Source of the DNA: Bacteroidales bacterium
GTDB lineage: Bacteria; Bacteroidota; Bacteroidia; Bacteroidales; WCHB1-69
NCBI GenBank assembly: GCA_017395245.1
Contig: JAFPVR010000122.1
Span: 1 to 49,792, forward strand
Length of the DNA stretch: 49,792 nucleotides
Reading direction: 5' to 3'
The position numbers and the translations under genes were made by a program. The notes below the pieces were generated by a model. The model did no database searches. It saw only the letters and a program-made list of their open reading frames with translations, and was not told the DNA's origin. Below, piece after piece: positions 25,593 through 32,858 of the stretch (the first letter of the stretch is position 1; every line of letters starts with the position of its first letter).

Positions 25593-25975
25593 AAGAGAAG
25601 ACCACCATAGAAGAATTGTTCGCCCAATACCAGCCGGACATGGGCGACCGCAACGAATATATGAAGCAGCTTTCCAAGAAGTTAGAGGCGGCGGAATATG
25701 CTAAACGGTATCGTGAAGAGCAGACGAGACGTTACCGCCGGATGATGGTGGCCGTGTTCATTTCGGGCATCGTCACGGGCGCCATCGGCATCGCGCTCGT
25801 GCTGTTGCACCCGCAATGGCTCCTCCCCGCCGGGATAACCATCGAGGCTCCCGCGATATTCCCCTTGTTCCCGAAGGTGATTTTGCTGCTGATAATCTGC
25901 TTTATGAGTTTGTGCATCACGGGATTGGTGCGGAAGATCTGTGAGCGTAACGAAGCGACGTGGCGACGGACATAG
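25589..25975 (+). CDS. Membrane protein downstream of the sigma factor, possible anti-sigma
   Basis: 128 residues. The N-terminal 50 residues are charged and probably cytoplasmic (TIEELFAQYQPDMGDRNEYMKQLSKKLEAAEYAKRYREEQ). Two membrane helices follow, at about 52-75 and 90-115. The layout fits an anti-sigma factor, and the gene overlaps the sigma gene by 4 bp. No zinc-binding anti-sigma motif (HxxxCxxC) was seen, so the role is inference. Confidence 0.6.
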   Translation: MKEKTTIEELFAQYQPDMGDRNEYMKQLSKKLEAAEYAKRYREEQTRRYRRMMVAVFISGIVTGAIGIALVLLHPQWLLPAGITIEAPAIFPLFPKVILLLIICFMSLCITGLVRKICERNEATWRRT

Positions 25976-26061
25976 CCACCACGCGCAAAGACGGTGCCAT
26001 TCGCAAAGAACTGTCCAACAGGAGAAACACACTGACATCCACCAAGGGAATCCAGCGCTAT

Positions 26062-26108
26062 AAAAAAACTTTTGCCCGACATTCAGTGCCAGGCAAAAGT
26101 TTTTTTTT
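26062..26108. terminator. Bidirectional terminator between sigma operon and ferritin
   Basis: Arms AAAAAAACTTTTGCC (26062-26076) and GGCAAAAGTTTTTTT surround a 15-nt loop. T-runs follow on both strands, so it can end both the plus-strand sigma operon and the minus-strand ferritin gene. Confidence 0.88.
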
Positions 26109-26129
26109 GTAGAACATTTTTTTTTGCAG

Positions 26130-26615
26130 TTAGCGTTTGGAGAGGCCTTTGTCGAACATGAAGAAGGCAGCCTTGTCATCGCCGACGCACTTCATCGCAT
26201 CGATGAGTTCCTGGGCATTCTCCTCCTCCTCAACCTGCTCGGTCACATACCATTGCAGGAAGATGGTGGTGGCATAGTCCTTCTCCTTGGTGGCCAGGGC
26301 ATAGAGGTCGTGGATGAGACCGGTCACGACTTTCTCGTGCTTGAGGGTCTCCTCGAACATGTCGAGCGGCGACTTCCACGAGGTCGGGAACTTGTCAATG
26401 GCTTTGAGCTCCACTCGGGCCTGTTGGCTTTCAAGGTAGTGGATGAACTTGAATGCGTGCTCCATTTCCTCATCGTACTGCTTGCGGAACCAGTGGGCGA
26501 TGCCCTTGTATCCTTTGTTCGAAGCGTCCATGGACATGGCCAGGTAGAGATAAGCGGACCACATTTCCGCGTTGATTTGGGCGTTGATAGCCTCTTGCAT
26601 TTTCACACTAATCAT
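26130..26615 (-). CDS. ftnA: Ferritin (FtnA type, non-haem)
   Basis: 161 residues, four-helix-bundle iron-storage protein. The ferroxidase site residues match E. coli FtnA: Glu17, Glu50, His53 (QYDEEMEHAFKF), then Glu in the third helix, and the Gln/Glu pair in YVTEQVEEEENAQ. It stores iron as a mineral core and protects against oxidants. It is single and monocistronic, with its own promoter and a shared bidirectional terminator. Confidence 0.95.
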   Translation of the reverse strand: MISVKMQEAINAQINAEMWSAYLYLAMSMDASNKGYKGIAHWFRKQYDEEMEHAFKFIHYLESQQARVELKAIDKFPTSWKSPLDMFEETLKHEKVVTGLIHDLYALATKEKDYATTIFLQWYVTEQVEEEENAQELIDAMKCVGDDKAAFFMFDKGLSKR

Positions 26616-26671
26616 GATAAGAATATTTAATTGTTTGACTATAAATGAACTGTATTAAATTTAGTAGCCTG

Positions 26672-26679
26672 CAAAGATA
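26672..26679 (-). promoter_or_regulatory. -7 box for ferritin
   Basis: The minus strand reads TATCTTTG, 57 bp upstream of the ATG. No clear -33 TTG is seen. Confidence 0.65.
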
Positions 26680-26790
26680 TTCTTTTTTTGGTGACAGACC
26701 TCCTGTTGGGTGATTTTTTTTGAAGCTGAGCCGCATTATGGGAGGATTATTCAAGTTGTGTAACTGTCGGTTTCACATCAATCGTTGTTT

Positions 26791-26847
26791 TGCTGTTTTA
26801 TTTTTCTGCAAAGACACAGAAATATCAATTGCAGAAAAATAAAAGCA
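26791..26847. repeat. Long inverted repeat upstream of ferritin
   Basis: The left arm ends TTTTATTTTTCTGCAA and the right arm begins with its exact complement TTGCAGAAAAATAAAA (16-bp stem, 17-nt loop). The outer TGC/GCA pair continues after a 2-nt bulge. It could be a terminator, an operator or a mobile-element remnant. Confidence 0.7.
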
Positions 26848-26958
26848 TACTTTTATATGTTAAAGTTTCTGTAACAACAATTTTACCATAAATCAGACGA
26901 CCCGCACATTTGAGCATCGTGGAGAGGCTTGGCGAGTATCGGTGCGGTGAAAATAAGT

Positions 26959-26986
26959 TTTATTCGCCGCATTTTTGCGGAGAATA
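26959..26986. terminator. Possible terminator after mcrC
   Basis: TTATTC-GCCGCA and TGCGG-AGAATAA form a stem with one mismatch and a short loop. On the minus strand, downstream of mcrC, it is followed by the AT-rich AAAACTTATTTT. Confidence 0.5.
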
Positions 26987-27030
26987 AGGTATCACCTTGC
27001 CAAATTGTTTTCTGGGAGAAGACGCATGTC

Positions 27031-28449
27031 TTATGAATTGGGGTGATGTACAGACTTCATTTTTGCGACTAAGGGAGGGGACAATTTGTCTCCACCCTTT
27101 GTATCCGTTTCTACAATTGGCAACGGCACGCTGATTTTGTAAAAATTGCGAAACCATTTGATTTCAGAACATTGTGACAGCAATGTGTCTTGTAGGAAAG
27201 ATTTTACAACTTTGCAATCGCTGTCGGCCTCTTTGTCATCTTCATCAGACTTCAATTTCTCCGGTTCGGGGTAAACAATCACACATTTAATCTCATTCTG
27301 TTCCTTATCACCTCCTAATTGTTTCAATATTCGCTTATCACGAGCATAGCCGCTTATTTCCCTGATATCATCCAAGATACCACGATTCGAATCTTCGTAA
27401 TGGGGTTTATATTTGGCATCCAGAATGATTTTCTCATCCTTTTTGATAAAATCGACAGCCGTTTTACAATGACCCTGTACTTGAAACTCAATTTGTTCAG
27501 GATAGGCAGCCATCAGTTTTCCCAACACCCACATCTCATACAGCCGCGCCATGTCAATCCAAAATGGCGGGGTGGACTGTTGTTCGGAAGCGGCTTCACG
27601 GATGGAATAATCGAAGCGGCGTAATATCATCTTCGCCACCGTCATTGCCTCCTTATAATCCTTGAAAAGCTTGTTTGAAGATATTTTTTGTACCTGATAC
27701 AGCTCAATCTCATCAGAAATGTGACTGAACGTGGATTTCAACTTGTTTAATTGGGACTGAATGTCAGGATATTCAGACTGCCTTTTCAGACTGTCGCAAC
27801 GGCTGATAACGCGTTCGGAAAAGAGAAGGGCCTTCTTAAGCAGACGGTTTTCGGGGATGTCTTCCGTATATTCTTGGTACTGACAATAAATACGGTCGGC
27901 TCGTTGCTGAAACACATTGGTTTTAAGATGTTTGCCGAAGAGAATCCGCCCTTTGACCTTGGCTTTCAGATTCTCCTCGTGAAGGACATATCCTTTTTTC
28001 AACCCTCGTTTTACCAGCCGTTCCAACAGAAACAGGAAATGCAATACCAAGAGTGGTGTGAGTTGATTTAGCTCTTCGTTGGTTTCGATGGACGGTTCAT
28101 CGAACTGAATACCGTAGCATTTGGCAAAATAGTTCGATTCTTTCTGCGTATCAATTTTCAAAGCAGCCAAGAACATCTCCACAAAATCGATGTTCTTCAT
28201 TTTCGGAGTAACCACTACCGCCAGCTCTTTCTCAACGAGCCATGCGGCACCAATGTAATAGGAGGCCGCCCAGTTACAGATTCCCAAATATTTCGGTTCC
28301 TTGCGAAAATCAGGTTCCTCGAATTTCAGGCCCAACCCGACGAGATATTCCATTTTATCGGAATAATCACGTCCGTTGCCCCAACCTCTCGGATTCACAA
28401 AAGGCTGATGCTCCTGCAATAGGACAATATCTTTCAGATTATCAATCAT
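27031..28449 (-). CDS. mcrC: McrC-like restriction subunit
   Basis: 472 residues. McrC is the nuclease subunit of the McrBC type IV restriction system, which cuts DNA carrying modified cytosine when McrB translocates with GTP. The central segment WIDMARLYEMWVLGKLMA is typical. The PD-(D/E)XK nuclease core shows as VDFIKKDEKIILDAKYKPHYED (DAKYK near residue 344). An N-terminal McrB-interacting domain precedes it. The start overlaps the mcrB stop by 8 bp. It is A+T-rich compared with flanking genes, which suggests horizontal acquisition. No methyltransferase gene is nearby, as expected for type IV. Confidence 0.9.
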   Translation of the reverse strand: MIDNLKDIVLLQEHQPFVNPRGWGNGRDYSDKMEYLVGLGLKFEEPDFRKEPKYLGICNWAASYYIGAAWLVEKELAVVVTPKMKNIDFVEMFLAALKIDTQKESNYFAKCYGIQFDEPSIETNEELNQLTPLLVLHFLFLLERLVKRGLKKGYVLHEENLKAKVKGRILFGKHLKTNVFQQRADRIYCQYQEYTEDIPENRLLKKALLFSERVISRCDSLKRQSEYPDIQSQLNKLKSTFSHISDEIELYQVQKISSNKLFKDYKEAMTVAKMILRRFDYSIREAASEQQSTPPFWIDMARLYEMWVLGKLMAAYPEQIEFQVQGHCKTAVDFIKKDEKIILDAKYKPHYEDSNRGILDDIREISGYARDKRILKQLGGDKEQNEIKCVIVYPEPEKLKSDEDDKEADSDCKVVKSFLQDTLLSQCSEIKWFRNFYKISVPLPIVETDTKGGDKLSPPLVAKMKSVHHPNS

Positions 28450-30376
28450 TTATGCCGACAAAATCAGCAACAGTCATATCCGAATTGATTGGTTTCGCAC
28501 TGACGATGCCGTCTTTGATATATTCGTTCAGTAGCGGCAGGATTTCATACTGCCATTTCAGTTCCAGTTCGTTTTCGTCTTTGGCGAAGAAATAACTGTG
28601 CCCAACCATCAGATCCTCAAAATCCATATCAATCTGATGTTTCTTGATGAACAATTCGACTGCCTCGAACAATTCAACCGCCAGTGGAATAGAATTTTGT
28701 TTAACTAATTCTTTATCAGCTTTCAACGTAGCAAAGGCAAACCTACGGCGCACGGCATAATCAATATTGCCCACACTGCGGTCAGTGGTGTTCATCGTAC
28801 CGATAATGTATAAATTCGACGGCACCCCGAACGACTCTTTTGAGTACGGCAGCATAACACGTATTGGGTGGTTGCCCCCTGTGCGCTTGTCAACCTCTAA
28901 CAACGTAATCAGCTCCCCAAAAATCTTCGAGACGTTGCCGCGATTGATTTCGTCGATAATAAGAACGTATGGTGTTGTTGAGTAATCATCTTCTATATTT
29001 GTTTGAGCCTTGTTGGATAGCAATTTGAAAATTCCATCCTCAACTTCATACGAGACTATACCATTTTCCGTTTTCGGCTTTATCCCTTCCACAAAGTCTT
29101 CATAATCCATGGACTGGTGGAAAGTAACAAAACCAATCCGACCTTCCTTCTGAAGTTCGTCGTAGCGTTCCATTACAGCCTCATGATCGTTCATATCCAC
29201 ATCTGTCACTCCGCAGATTGTTAACGCCAACGCTGCAGTGTTATAGGTTTTTCCTGTGCCGGGTGCGCCTTGGAGGATGATGTTCTTTTTGAGGCGGAGG
29301 ATGTTGGTGTATTTTTGGATTTCTTCAGGTATCATATTTGGTTCACTTTTTGAATCATTATGTGATTTACTCGTTTCCATATTCATCATATCGTTCATTT
29401 GCCAAAGTATATTTTGTGCAGTCAATAATTCGCTCTGTACCAATCCGTCTGTTTCAGTAGCAAATTTGTCAGTCAATTCCGCATCTTGCTGGATTGCTTG
29501 CACCAACGATTCGAGCAATTGCAGGTAATGTTGGTATTTATCCCCGGCTTTTTGTGTCGGCTCACCTATATACTTGCAATAATTCTGATAGATTTCGTCT
29601 TTATAAAACGTATATTTGTTCGGATTCCAACAAGCCAAGAATGCGGCCGCAGTGCGTTCGTCATTAGCTTTCGTATTGAACTTGTCACCACATAATTCAG
29701 CCAAAGTACTCTTAAAGTTCGAAAGTCTGTCTGATAATGAAACATCTTCATCTTTTAACAATGCAAAACTATCCGCAAGTAACTGCGGTTTTTCCTTTGA
29801 CAAATAAGTTAGTACTTGGTTAACCCGTGGAACATCCACAATGTTCTTTGTCTTGAACTTTTGTATGATGTCCAACTCCGATTTCCCATCACATTCAGTA
29901 ATAAGCTGCCACTTATAGAGCTCGTCGGATCCTCTATTATCTAATGGGACAGACAAATAAGCCTCCTTATAACGTTTGAGCAAATCAACAATCAGCCAAT
30001 CTTTTATCGCCTCCGCCAATTCATCGCGTAATGTCCATTCGTAATGTCCATCTGACAAAAGCCGTCCTTCTTTCATCGGTATAGGCCAAAAAGTCTGCTT
30101 GCCATCAGAACCTATCACATTTATATTAAGCTTTTTACCGACACGTTTTGCAAAAGCGGTAATCATCGCATTAGCTGATTGCGGAGATCCTTCCTCGGTA
30201 ACACCCTTACATGTGCTTTTATGTTCCGGTGAACGGAAAAACTTCAGCAAAGTGTCCATCGTCTTACCTATTATTACGGAATCCTGCAAAAGCTCAAACC
30301 ACTGCTCTTTGGATATTCCCACATCACAGCTTGAATAGCCGTCCTCTCGACTCATCAGGTTGATTGTTGCTGCCAT
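28442..30376 (-). CDS. mcrB: McrB-like GTP-dependent AAA+ motor
   Basis: 644 residues. The C-terminal AAA+ domain has Walker A GAPGTGKT near residue 369, the DYEDFVEGIKP segment typical of McrB, Walker B VLIIDEINRG near 470, and a sensor/arginine-finger region in MNTTDRSVGNIDYAVRRRFAF. The N-terminal 330 residues should contain the DNA-recognition module; the segment NPNKYTFYKDEIYQNYCKY resembles those in other McrB-like proteins. I cannot say which DNA modification is recognised. It has its own -7 box and overlaps mcrC. The A+T-rich composition suggests acquisition by transfer. Confidence 0.9.
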   Translation of the reverse strand: MAATINLMSREDGYSSCDVGISKEQWFELLQDSVIIGKTMDTLLKFFRSPEHKSTCKGVTEEGSPQSANAMITAFAKRVGKKLNINVIGSDGKQTFWPIPMKEGRLLSDGHYEWTLRDELAEAIKDWLIVDLLKRYKEAYLSVPLDNRGSDELYKWQLITECDGKSELDIIQKFKTKNIVDVPRVNQVLTYLSKEKPQLLADSFALLKDEDVSLSDRLSNFKSTLAELCGDKFNTKANDERTAAAFLACWNPNKYTFYKDEIYQNYCKYIGEPTQKAGDKYQHYLQLLESLVQAIQQDAELTDKFATETDGLVQSELLTAQNILWQMNDMMNMETSKSHNDSKSEPNMIPEEIQKYTNILRLKKNIILQGAPGTGKTYNTAALALTICGVTDVDMNDHEAVMERYDELQKEGRIGFVTFHQSMDYEDFVEGIKPKTENGIVSYEVEDGIFKLLSNKAQTNIEDDYSTTPYVLIIDEINRGNVSKIFGELITLLEVDKRTGGNHPIRVMLPYSKESFGVPSNLYIIGTMNTTDRSVGNIDYAVRRRFAFATLKADKELVKQNSIPLAVELFEAVELFIKKHQIDMDFEDLMVGHSYFFAKDENELELKWQYEILPLLNEYIKDGIVSAKPINSDMTVADFVGIND

Positions 30377-30409
30377 TATTCTTTATCTATATGTCAATAA
30401 TTTACGCAG

Positions 30410-30417
30410 CAAAGATA
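30410..30417 (-). promoter_or_regulatory. -7 box for mcrBC
   Basis: The minus strand reads TATCTTTG, 34 bp before the mcrB ATG. It sits just after the stop of the small membrane ORF. Confidence 0.7.
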
Positions 30418-30424
30418 CGATTAT

Positions 30425-30628
30425 TTAAGAAAACTCTTTTGCTGCCTTGTATGCTTTAGAAACCGTGAGAATGTCGTGGATTTTCAACAACGCAATGGCT
30501 ATGGTGATAAACATAGTTTTCCCCATCCCATACTCATCAACGCACCATCTCCAAAACACCTCCACGAAAACGTAAGGTGCAGCTGCGCACAGCAACATGG
30601 TGATCATATATGAGGAAGCTTTTTCCAA
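30425..30628 (-). CDS. Small membrane protein next to mcrBC
   Basis: 67 residues with two hydrophobic segments (ITMLLCAAAPYVFVEVFW and TMFITIAIALLKI) and a basic C-terminal tail (KAYKAAKEF). The first codon is TTG, with AGGAG four bases upstream; a later ATG at 30605-30607 is an alternative. I do not recognise the family. Its place directly upstream of mcrB may indicate a defence-related membrane effector, but that is speculation, and it may not be a real gene. Confidence 0.4.
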   Translation of the reverse strand: MEKASSYMITMLLCAAAPYVFVEVFWRWCVDEYGMGKTMFITIAIALLKIHDILTVSKAYKAAKEFS

Positions 30629-30670
30629 TGCTCCTAATAACTTGTTATTTGTTCGTTTGTAGAAAAAGTA

Positions 30671-30716
30671 CAGCCATTCCTACAGCTTCTTTGCGGCAGG
30701 AATGCCGCTGCTCCTA
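30671..30716. repeat. Solitary copy of the 35-bp repeat core in a hairpin
   Basis: GCGGCAGGAATGCCGCTGCT at about 30693-30712 matches the core of the 1-316 minisatellite. It can pair with CAGCCATTCCTACAGC at 30671-30686, forming an imperfect hairpin. Confidence 0.75.
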
Positions 30717-30762
30717 AGACATTGTACACAATCTCAAAACAACGGCGATAATCAATCGCGCC

Positions 30763-31098
30763 CTATTTCATCCGAATCCTCACCGTCAGCTGTACCTGTT
30801 CCTCCGGATGCTTTTCCGGACTGAGGCGGCTGATGCGGCAGTCGAAAAGGTCGTCGTGGCCCATGTCGAAGAAGGGGGCGAGAGCAAGGTTGTCGCCGCG
30901 GGGAATGTAGCCGAGGAGGAAGTCCTCGCCATCGCTGTTGAAGATGACCTGCACGGCCTCGGGGTCGTAGCGGTTGTCGGCCTCGCGCACCAAACGCAAC
31001 GGCATCCCAACGCGCAGCCGGTCCCAAACCAGGTCCACTTCATGATACTTACGGCGCGCCAAGTGGCAGTCCAAGTAGAATTTGCCTTTTTCTTTCAT
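30763..31098 (-). CDS. HIRAN-domain protein
   Basis: 111 residues from the ATG at 31096-31098; an upstream extension overlaps the promoter. A single HIRAN domain fills most of the protein: FYLDCHLARRKYHEVDLVWDRLRVG, LRLVREADNRYDPEAVQV, LLGYIPRGDN and LAPFFDMG. HIRAN domains bind single-stranded DNA ends, for example in eukaryotic HLTF and Rad5, and stand-alone bacterial forms are common in DNA-repair and defence loci. The function here is inferred. It lies between the WYL regulator and mcrBC with its own promoter. Confidence 0.85.
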   Translation of the reverse strand: MKEKGKFYLDCHLARRKYHEVDLVWDRLRVGMPLRLVREADNRYDPEAVQVIFNSDGEDFLLGYIPRGDNLALAPFFDMGHDDLFDCRISRLSPEKHPEEQVQLTVRIRMK

Positions 31099-31125
31099 AA
31101 TCTTGTCGCTTTTAATTTCACGCGG

Positions 31126-31133
31126 CAAAATTA
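31126..31133 (-). promoter_or_regulatory. -7 box for the HIRAN gene
   Basis: The minus strand reads TAATTTTG (TAnnTTTG), 28 bp before the ATG. Confidence 0.65.
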
Positions 31134-31176
31134 CCACCCGACTGCGCCAAAAAGCGGACCAGTAGTAAAAAAGTTT

Positions 31177-32067
31177 TCAGTCTTCCGCCGCCTCCATGTG
31201 CATCTGTTTGATTCTCAGCGCGATGTCTACTGGTTCCAAAACCTTCAGCCAGCGGCCTCGGGAGAGTATCTGCGCCAAGAAGTCGCTCGTGGGATGTAGC
31301 TTCACCTCAAAATCGACATAGTCATCGCCTACATTCAGCTCCTTCTGCGAGTGGTGCAACGGCAGGTCGCGCATAGCGTAACGCTCGTTGCCGTACGCAC
31401 GCAACACAATCCGCTGCTTGGGCTCATCACCGCCCTGCATAATGCCGTAATAGGGTGAAAAATAGGACTGTGCGTCGAAATCTTTGTCCAAAACGAACGT
31501 CCGGTCCGCCATTGCCATCTCCTGGATGCGGTCGAAGGATAGGGTGAGGAAAGCGCCGTCTTCCAACCGTCCGAGCAGATACCACCGCCTACGGAAGAGT
31601 TTGATGCAGTACGGCTCAACCGTCCACTGGCTCGATTCGGTCTTGCCGTAACGCCGGTAACGGATGGAGAGGCAGCAGTTCTCGCGCATTGCCTCCACCA
31701 CGGTCTGCAGATGCTCGCTTTCGCTGGGGATGCTCTCCAACAGGATGCGGTCGTGCAACCCGCGTGCCTCGCTCACGATATTGCTGACAGTCAGCGTGCT
31801 AAGCATCCACTTCTGCACGCTATCCTCGCGAAACATCTCCGTATCGTCGATGTAATAGCGGTTCTCGCCGTCGCAGTCGATGATGATGCCGAACATCTCC
31901 TCCACCTCGGCGCGGTGCCTCCGGAAGGTTGTGCGGCTGAACTCGACGCCCCCGCTCATCTCGGTGCGGAGCCATCGTTCGTTGATTTCGCGCAGGGTGA
32001 TGCGCCCCGCCCGGCGGATGGTGCCCACCAGCCAGACGTATTCCTTGAAAAGTGCGGAGGCTTTCAT
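31177..32067 (-). CDS. WYL-domain transcriptional regulator
   Basis: 296 residues from the ATG at 32065-32067. An upstream TTG in frame overlaps the promoter and is rejected. The N-terminal winged-helix DNA-binding domain spans about 1-80 (LFKEYVWLVGTIRRAGRITLREINERW). The WYL domain lies near 125-200 (CLSIRYRRYGKTESSQWTVEPYCIKLFRRRWYLLGRLEDG). A C-terminal extension follows. WYL regulators often control phage-defence genes and bind nucleic-acid ligands. This one precedes HIRAN and mcrBC, so it may regulate them, but that is inference. Confidence 0.88.
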   Translation of the reverse strand: MKASALFKEYVWLVGTIRRAGRITLREINERWLRTEMSGGVEFSRTTFRRHRAEVEEMFGIIIDCDGENRYYIDDTEMFREDSVQKWMLSTLTVSNIVSEARGLHDRILLESIPSESEHLQTVVEAMRENCCLSIRYRRYGKTESSQWTVEPYCIKLFRRRWYLLGRLEDGAFLTLSFDRIQEMAMADRTFVLDKDFDAQSYFSPYYGIMQGGDEPKQRIVLRAYGNERYAMRDLPLHHSQKELNVGDDYVDFEVKLHPTSDFLAQILSRGRWLKVLEPVDIALRIKQMHMEAAED

Positions 32068-32094
32068 TGCTTTGATGTTTTGAAAATCAGAATG

Positions 32095-32102
32095 CAAAAG
32101 TA
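32095..32102 (-). promoter_or_regulatory. -7 box for the WYL regulator
   Basis: The minus strand reads TACTTTTG, 28 bp before the chosen ATG. It overlaps the in-frame TTG upstream, which supports the later start. Confidence 0.68.
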
Positions 32103-32155
32103 GTATTTTTTACAACTTTTCAAGATTATTGCAACAGTACAATTTAACAGGACAC

Positions 32156-32183
32156 GTAGAGACGCAAAATTTTGCGTCTCTAC
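32156..32183. repeat. Perfect 28-bp palindrome
   Basis: Two 14-bp arms (GTAGAGACGCAAAA and its complement) meet without a spacer. It is followed directly by the 11-bp array. Confidence 0.95.
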
Positions 32184-32273
32184 ACCCAAGTACTACCCAA
32201 GTACTTGGCAAGTCAAAGTGCTTGCTTGGACTTGCCAAGTGCTTGCGATATACTTGCCAAGTACTTGCCAATA
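32184..32273. repeat. 11-bp tandem array (ACTTGCCAAGT type)
   Basis: About eight degenerate 11-bp units such as ACCCAAGTACT, GGACTTGCCAA and GTACTTGCCAA. Each unit is itself close to palindromic. Confidence 0.8.
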
Positions 32274-32294
32274 GGGTCAGTGTTTCGCTGGTTT

Positions 32295-32383
32295 AGGTTG
32301 TCACTTTTGTGTCTTGCGACTGATCCGAGTTGACGGGTTAATCATTTGCGACTGATTTGGGTTTTCGCCACAGACGACAACCT
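32295..32383. repeat. Direct-repeat pair in an inverted frame
   Basis: AGGTTGTC at 32295-32302 is the inverse of GACAACCT at 32376-32383. Inside are two TTGCGACTGAT copies 32 bp apart. It could be a regulatory site of the rRNA-type promoter that follows. Confidence 0.6.
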
Positions 32384-32411
32384 TAAAAATCGTTAAAAAT
32401 GCGTTTTCCTC

Positions 32412-32575
32412 TTGACAAAGCCTCTTTTTTTTTGTATATTTGCAAAGTTTTTGGTGCTTGCGGTGCGTGTGTTGTGCCTGAAATTCAATTGGTTGCCGCA
32501 GACCCAAAAAATTGAAATCCGCCTTTGTACGGGTTTCAGACGTTCTTTGACATATTGTTTATTAGTTCGCAGTTA
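32412..32575 (+). promoter_or_regulatory. Orphan rRNA-operon-type promoter and boxA leader
   Basis: TTGACA (32412-32417) and TATATTTG (32435-32442) are 17 bp apart and form an unusually complete promoter. About 100 bp later, GTTCTTTGACATATTG (32542-32557) resembles boxA antitermination elements of Bacteroidetes rRNA leaders. No 16S rRNA follows; instead the minus-strand DUF1294 gene ends at 32581. It may be a relic, an operator-like leader for something else, or a mis-join in the assembly. Confidence 0.65.
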
Positions 32576-32580
32576 GCTGT

Positions 32581-32853
32581 TTACTTTATCAGCAGCCAAA
32601 CCGCCAACGCCACCTGCGCCACGAATATCGCCGGCACGCCGTACTTGAACTTCTTGTGCTGGGTCTTGTGGCGCCACACCTGCATCCCCAACCACGCCCC
32701 GACACTGCCGCCCAAGGCAGCCAACCCCAGCAGCACACTCTCCGGGATACGCCAACGCTTGTGCTGCGCCTTCCATTTGTCGATGCCGTACACGATGAAG
32801 GTGACCACCGTGATGGCCGCCAAATAGACCAGAATCAAATGTCTCGTTTCCAT
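32581..32853 (-). CDS. DUF1294 small membrane protein
   Basis: 90 residues with an N-terminal membrane helix (about 6-24). The family segment IDKWKAQHKRWRIPE is followed by a helix LGLAALGGSVGAWLGMQ and then HKTQHKKFKYGVP and a final helix (FVAQVALAVWLLI). The function is not established. A longer open frame reaches up to 33453 but reads antisense-like composition over the next gene, so the METRH start at 32851-32853 is chosen. It follows ogt with a 5-bp gap and probably shares its mRNA. Confidence 0.88.
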   Translation of the reverse strand: METRHLILVYLAAITVVTFIVYGIDKWKAQHKRWRIPESVLLGLAALGGSVGAWLGMQVWRHKTQHKKFKYGVPAIFVAQVALAVWLLIK

Positions 32854-32858
32854 GACGG

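Larger units (their letters stand above)
26616..27030. other. 415-bp intergenic region between ferritin and mcrC
   Basis: It holds the ferritin promoter, a strong inverted repeat at 26791-26847, and a second hairpin at 26959-26986. No convincing gene, tRNA or riboswitch was seen. It is clearly A+T-rich. Confidence 0.6.
32068..32580. other. About 510-bp intergenic region upstream of the WYL gene
   Basis: It contains the WYL promoter, a perfect 28-bp palindrome, an 11-bp array, a pair of direct repeats TTGCGACTGAT (32314-32324 and 32346-32356) inside a GGTTGTC...GACAACC inverted pair, and an rRNA-type leader. No open gene was found. Confidence 0.7.

Noticed and set aside
26616-27030. tRNA or small RNA gene in the ferritin/mcrC gap
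   Set aside because: No cloverleaf, TTCGA arm or CCA-like end was seen; only two hairpins stand out.
27031-30376. Type I or III restriction system
   Set aside because: There is no methyltransferase or specificity subunit; McrB and McrC motifs are clear.
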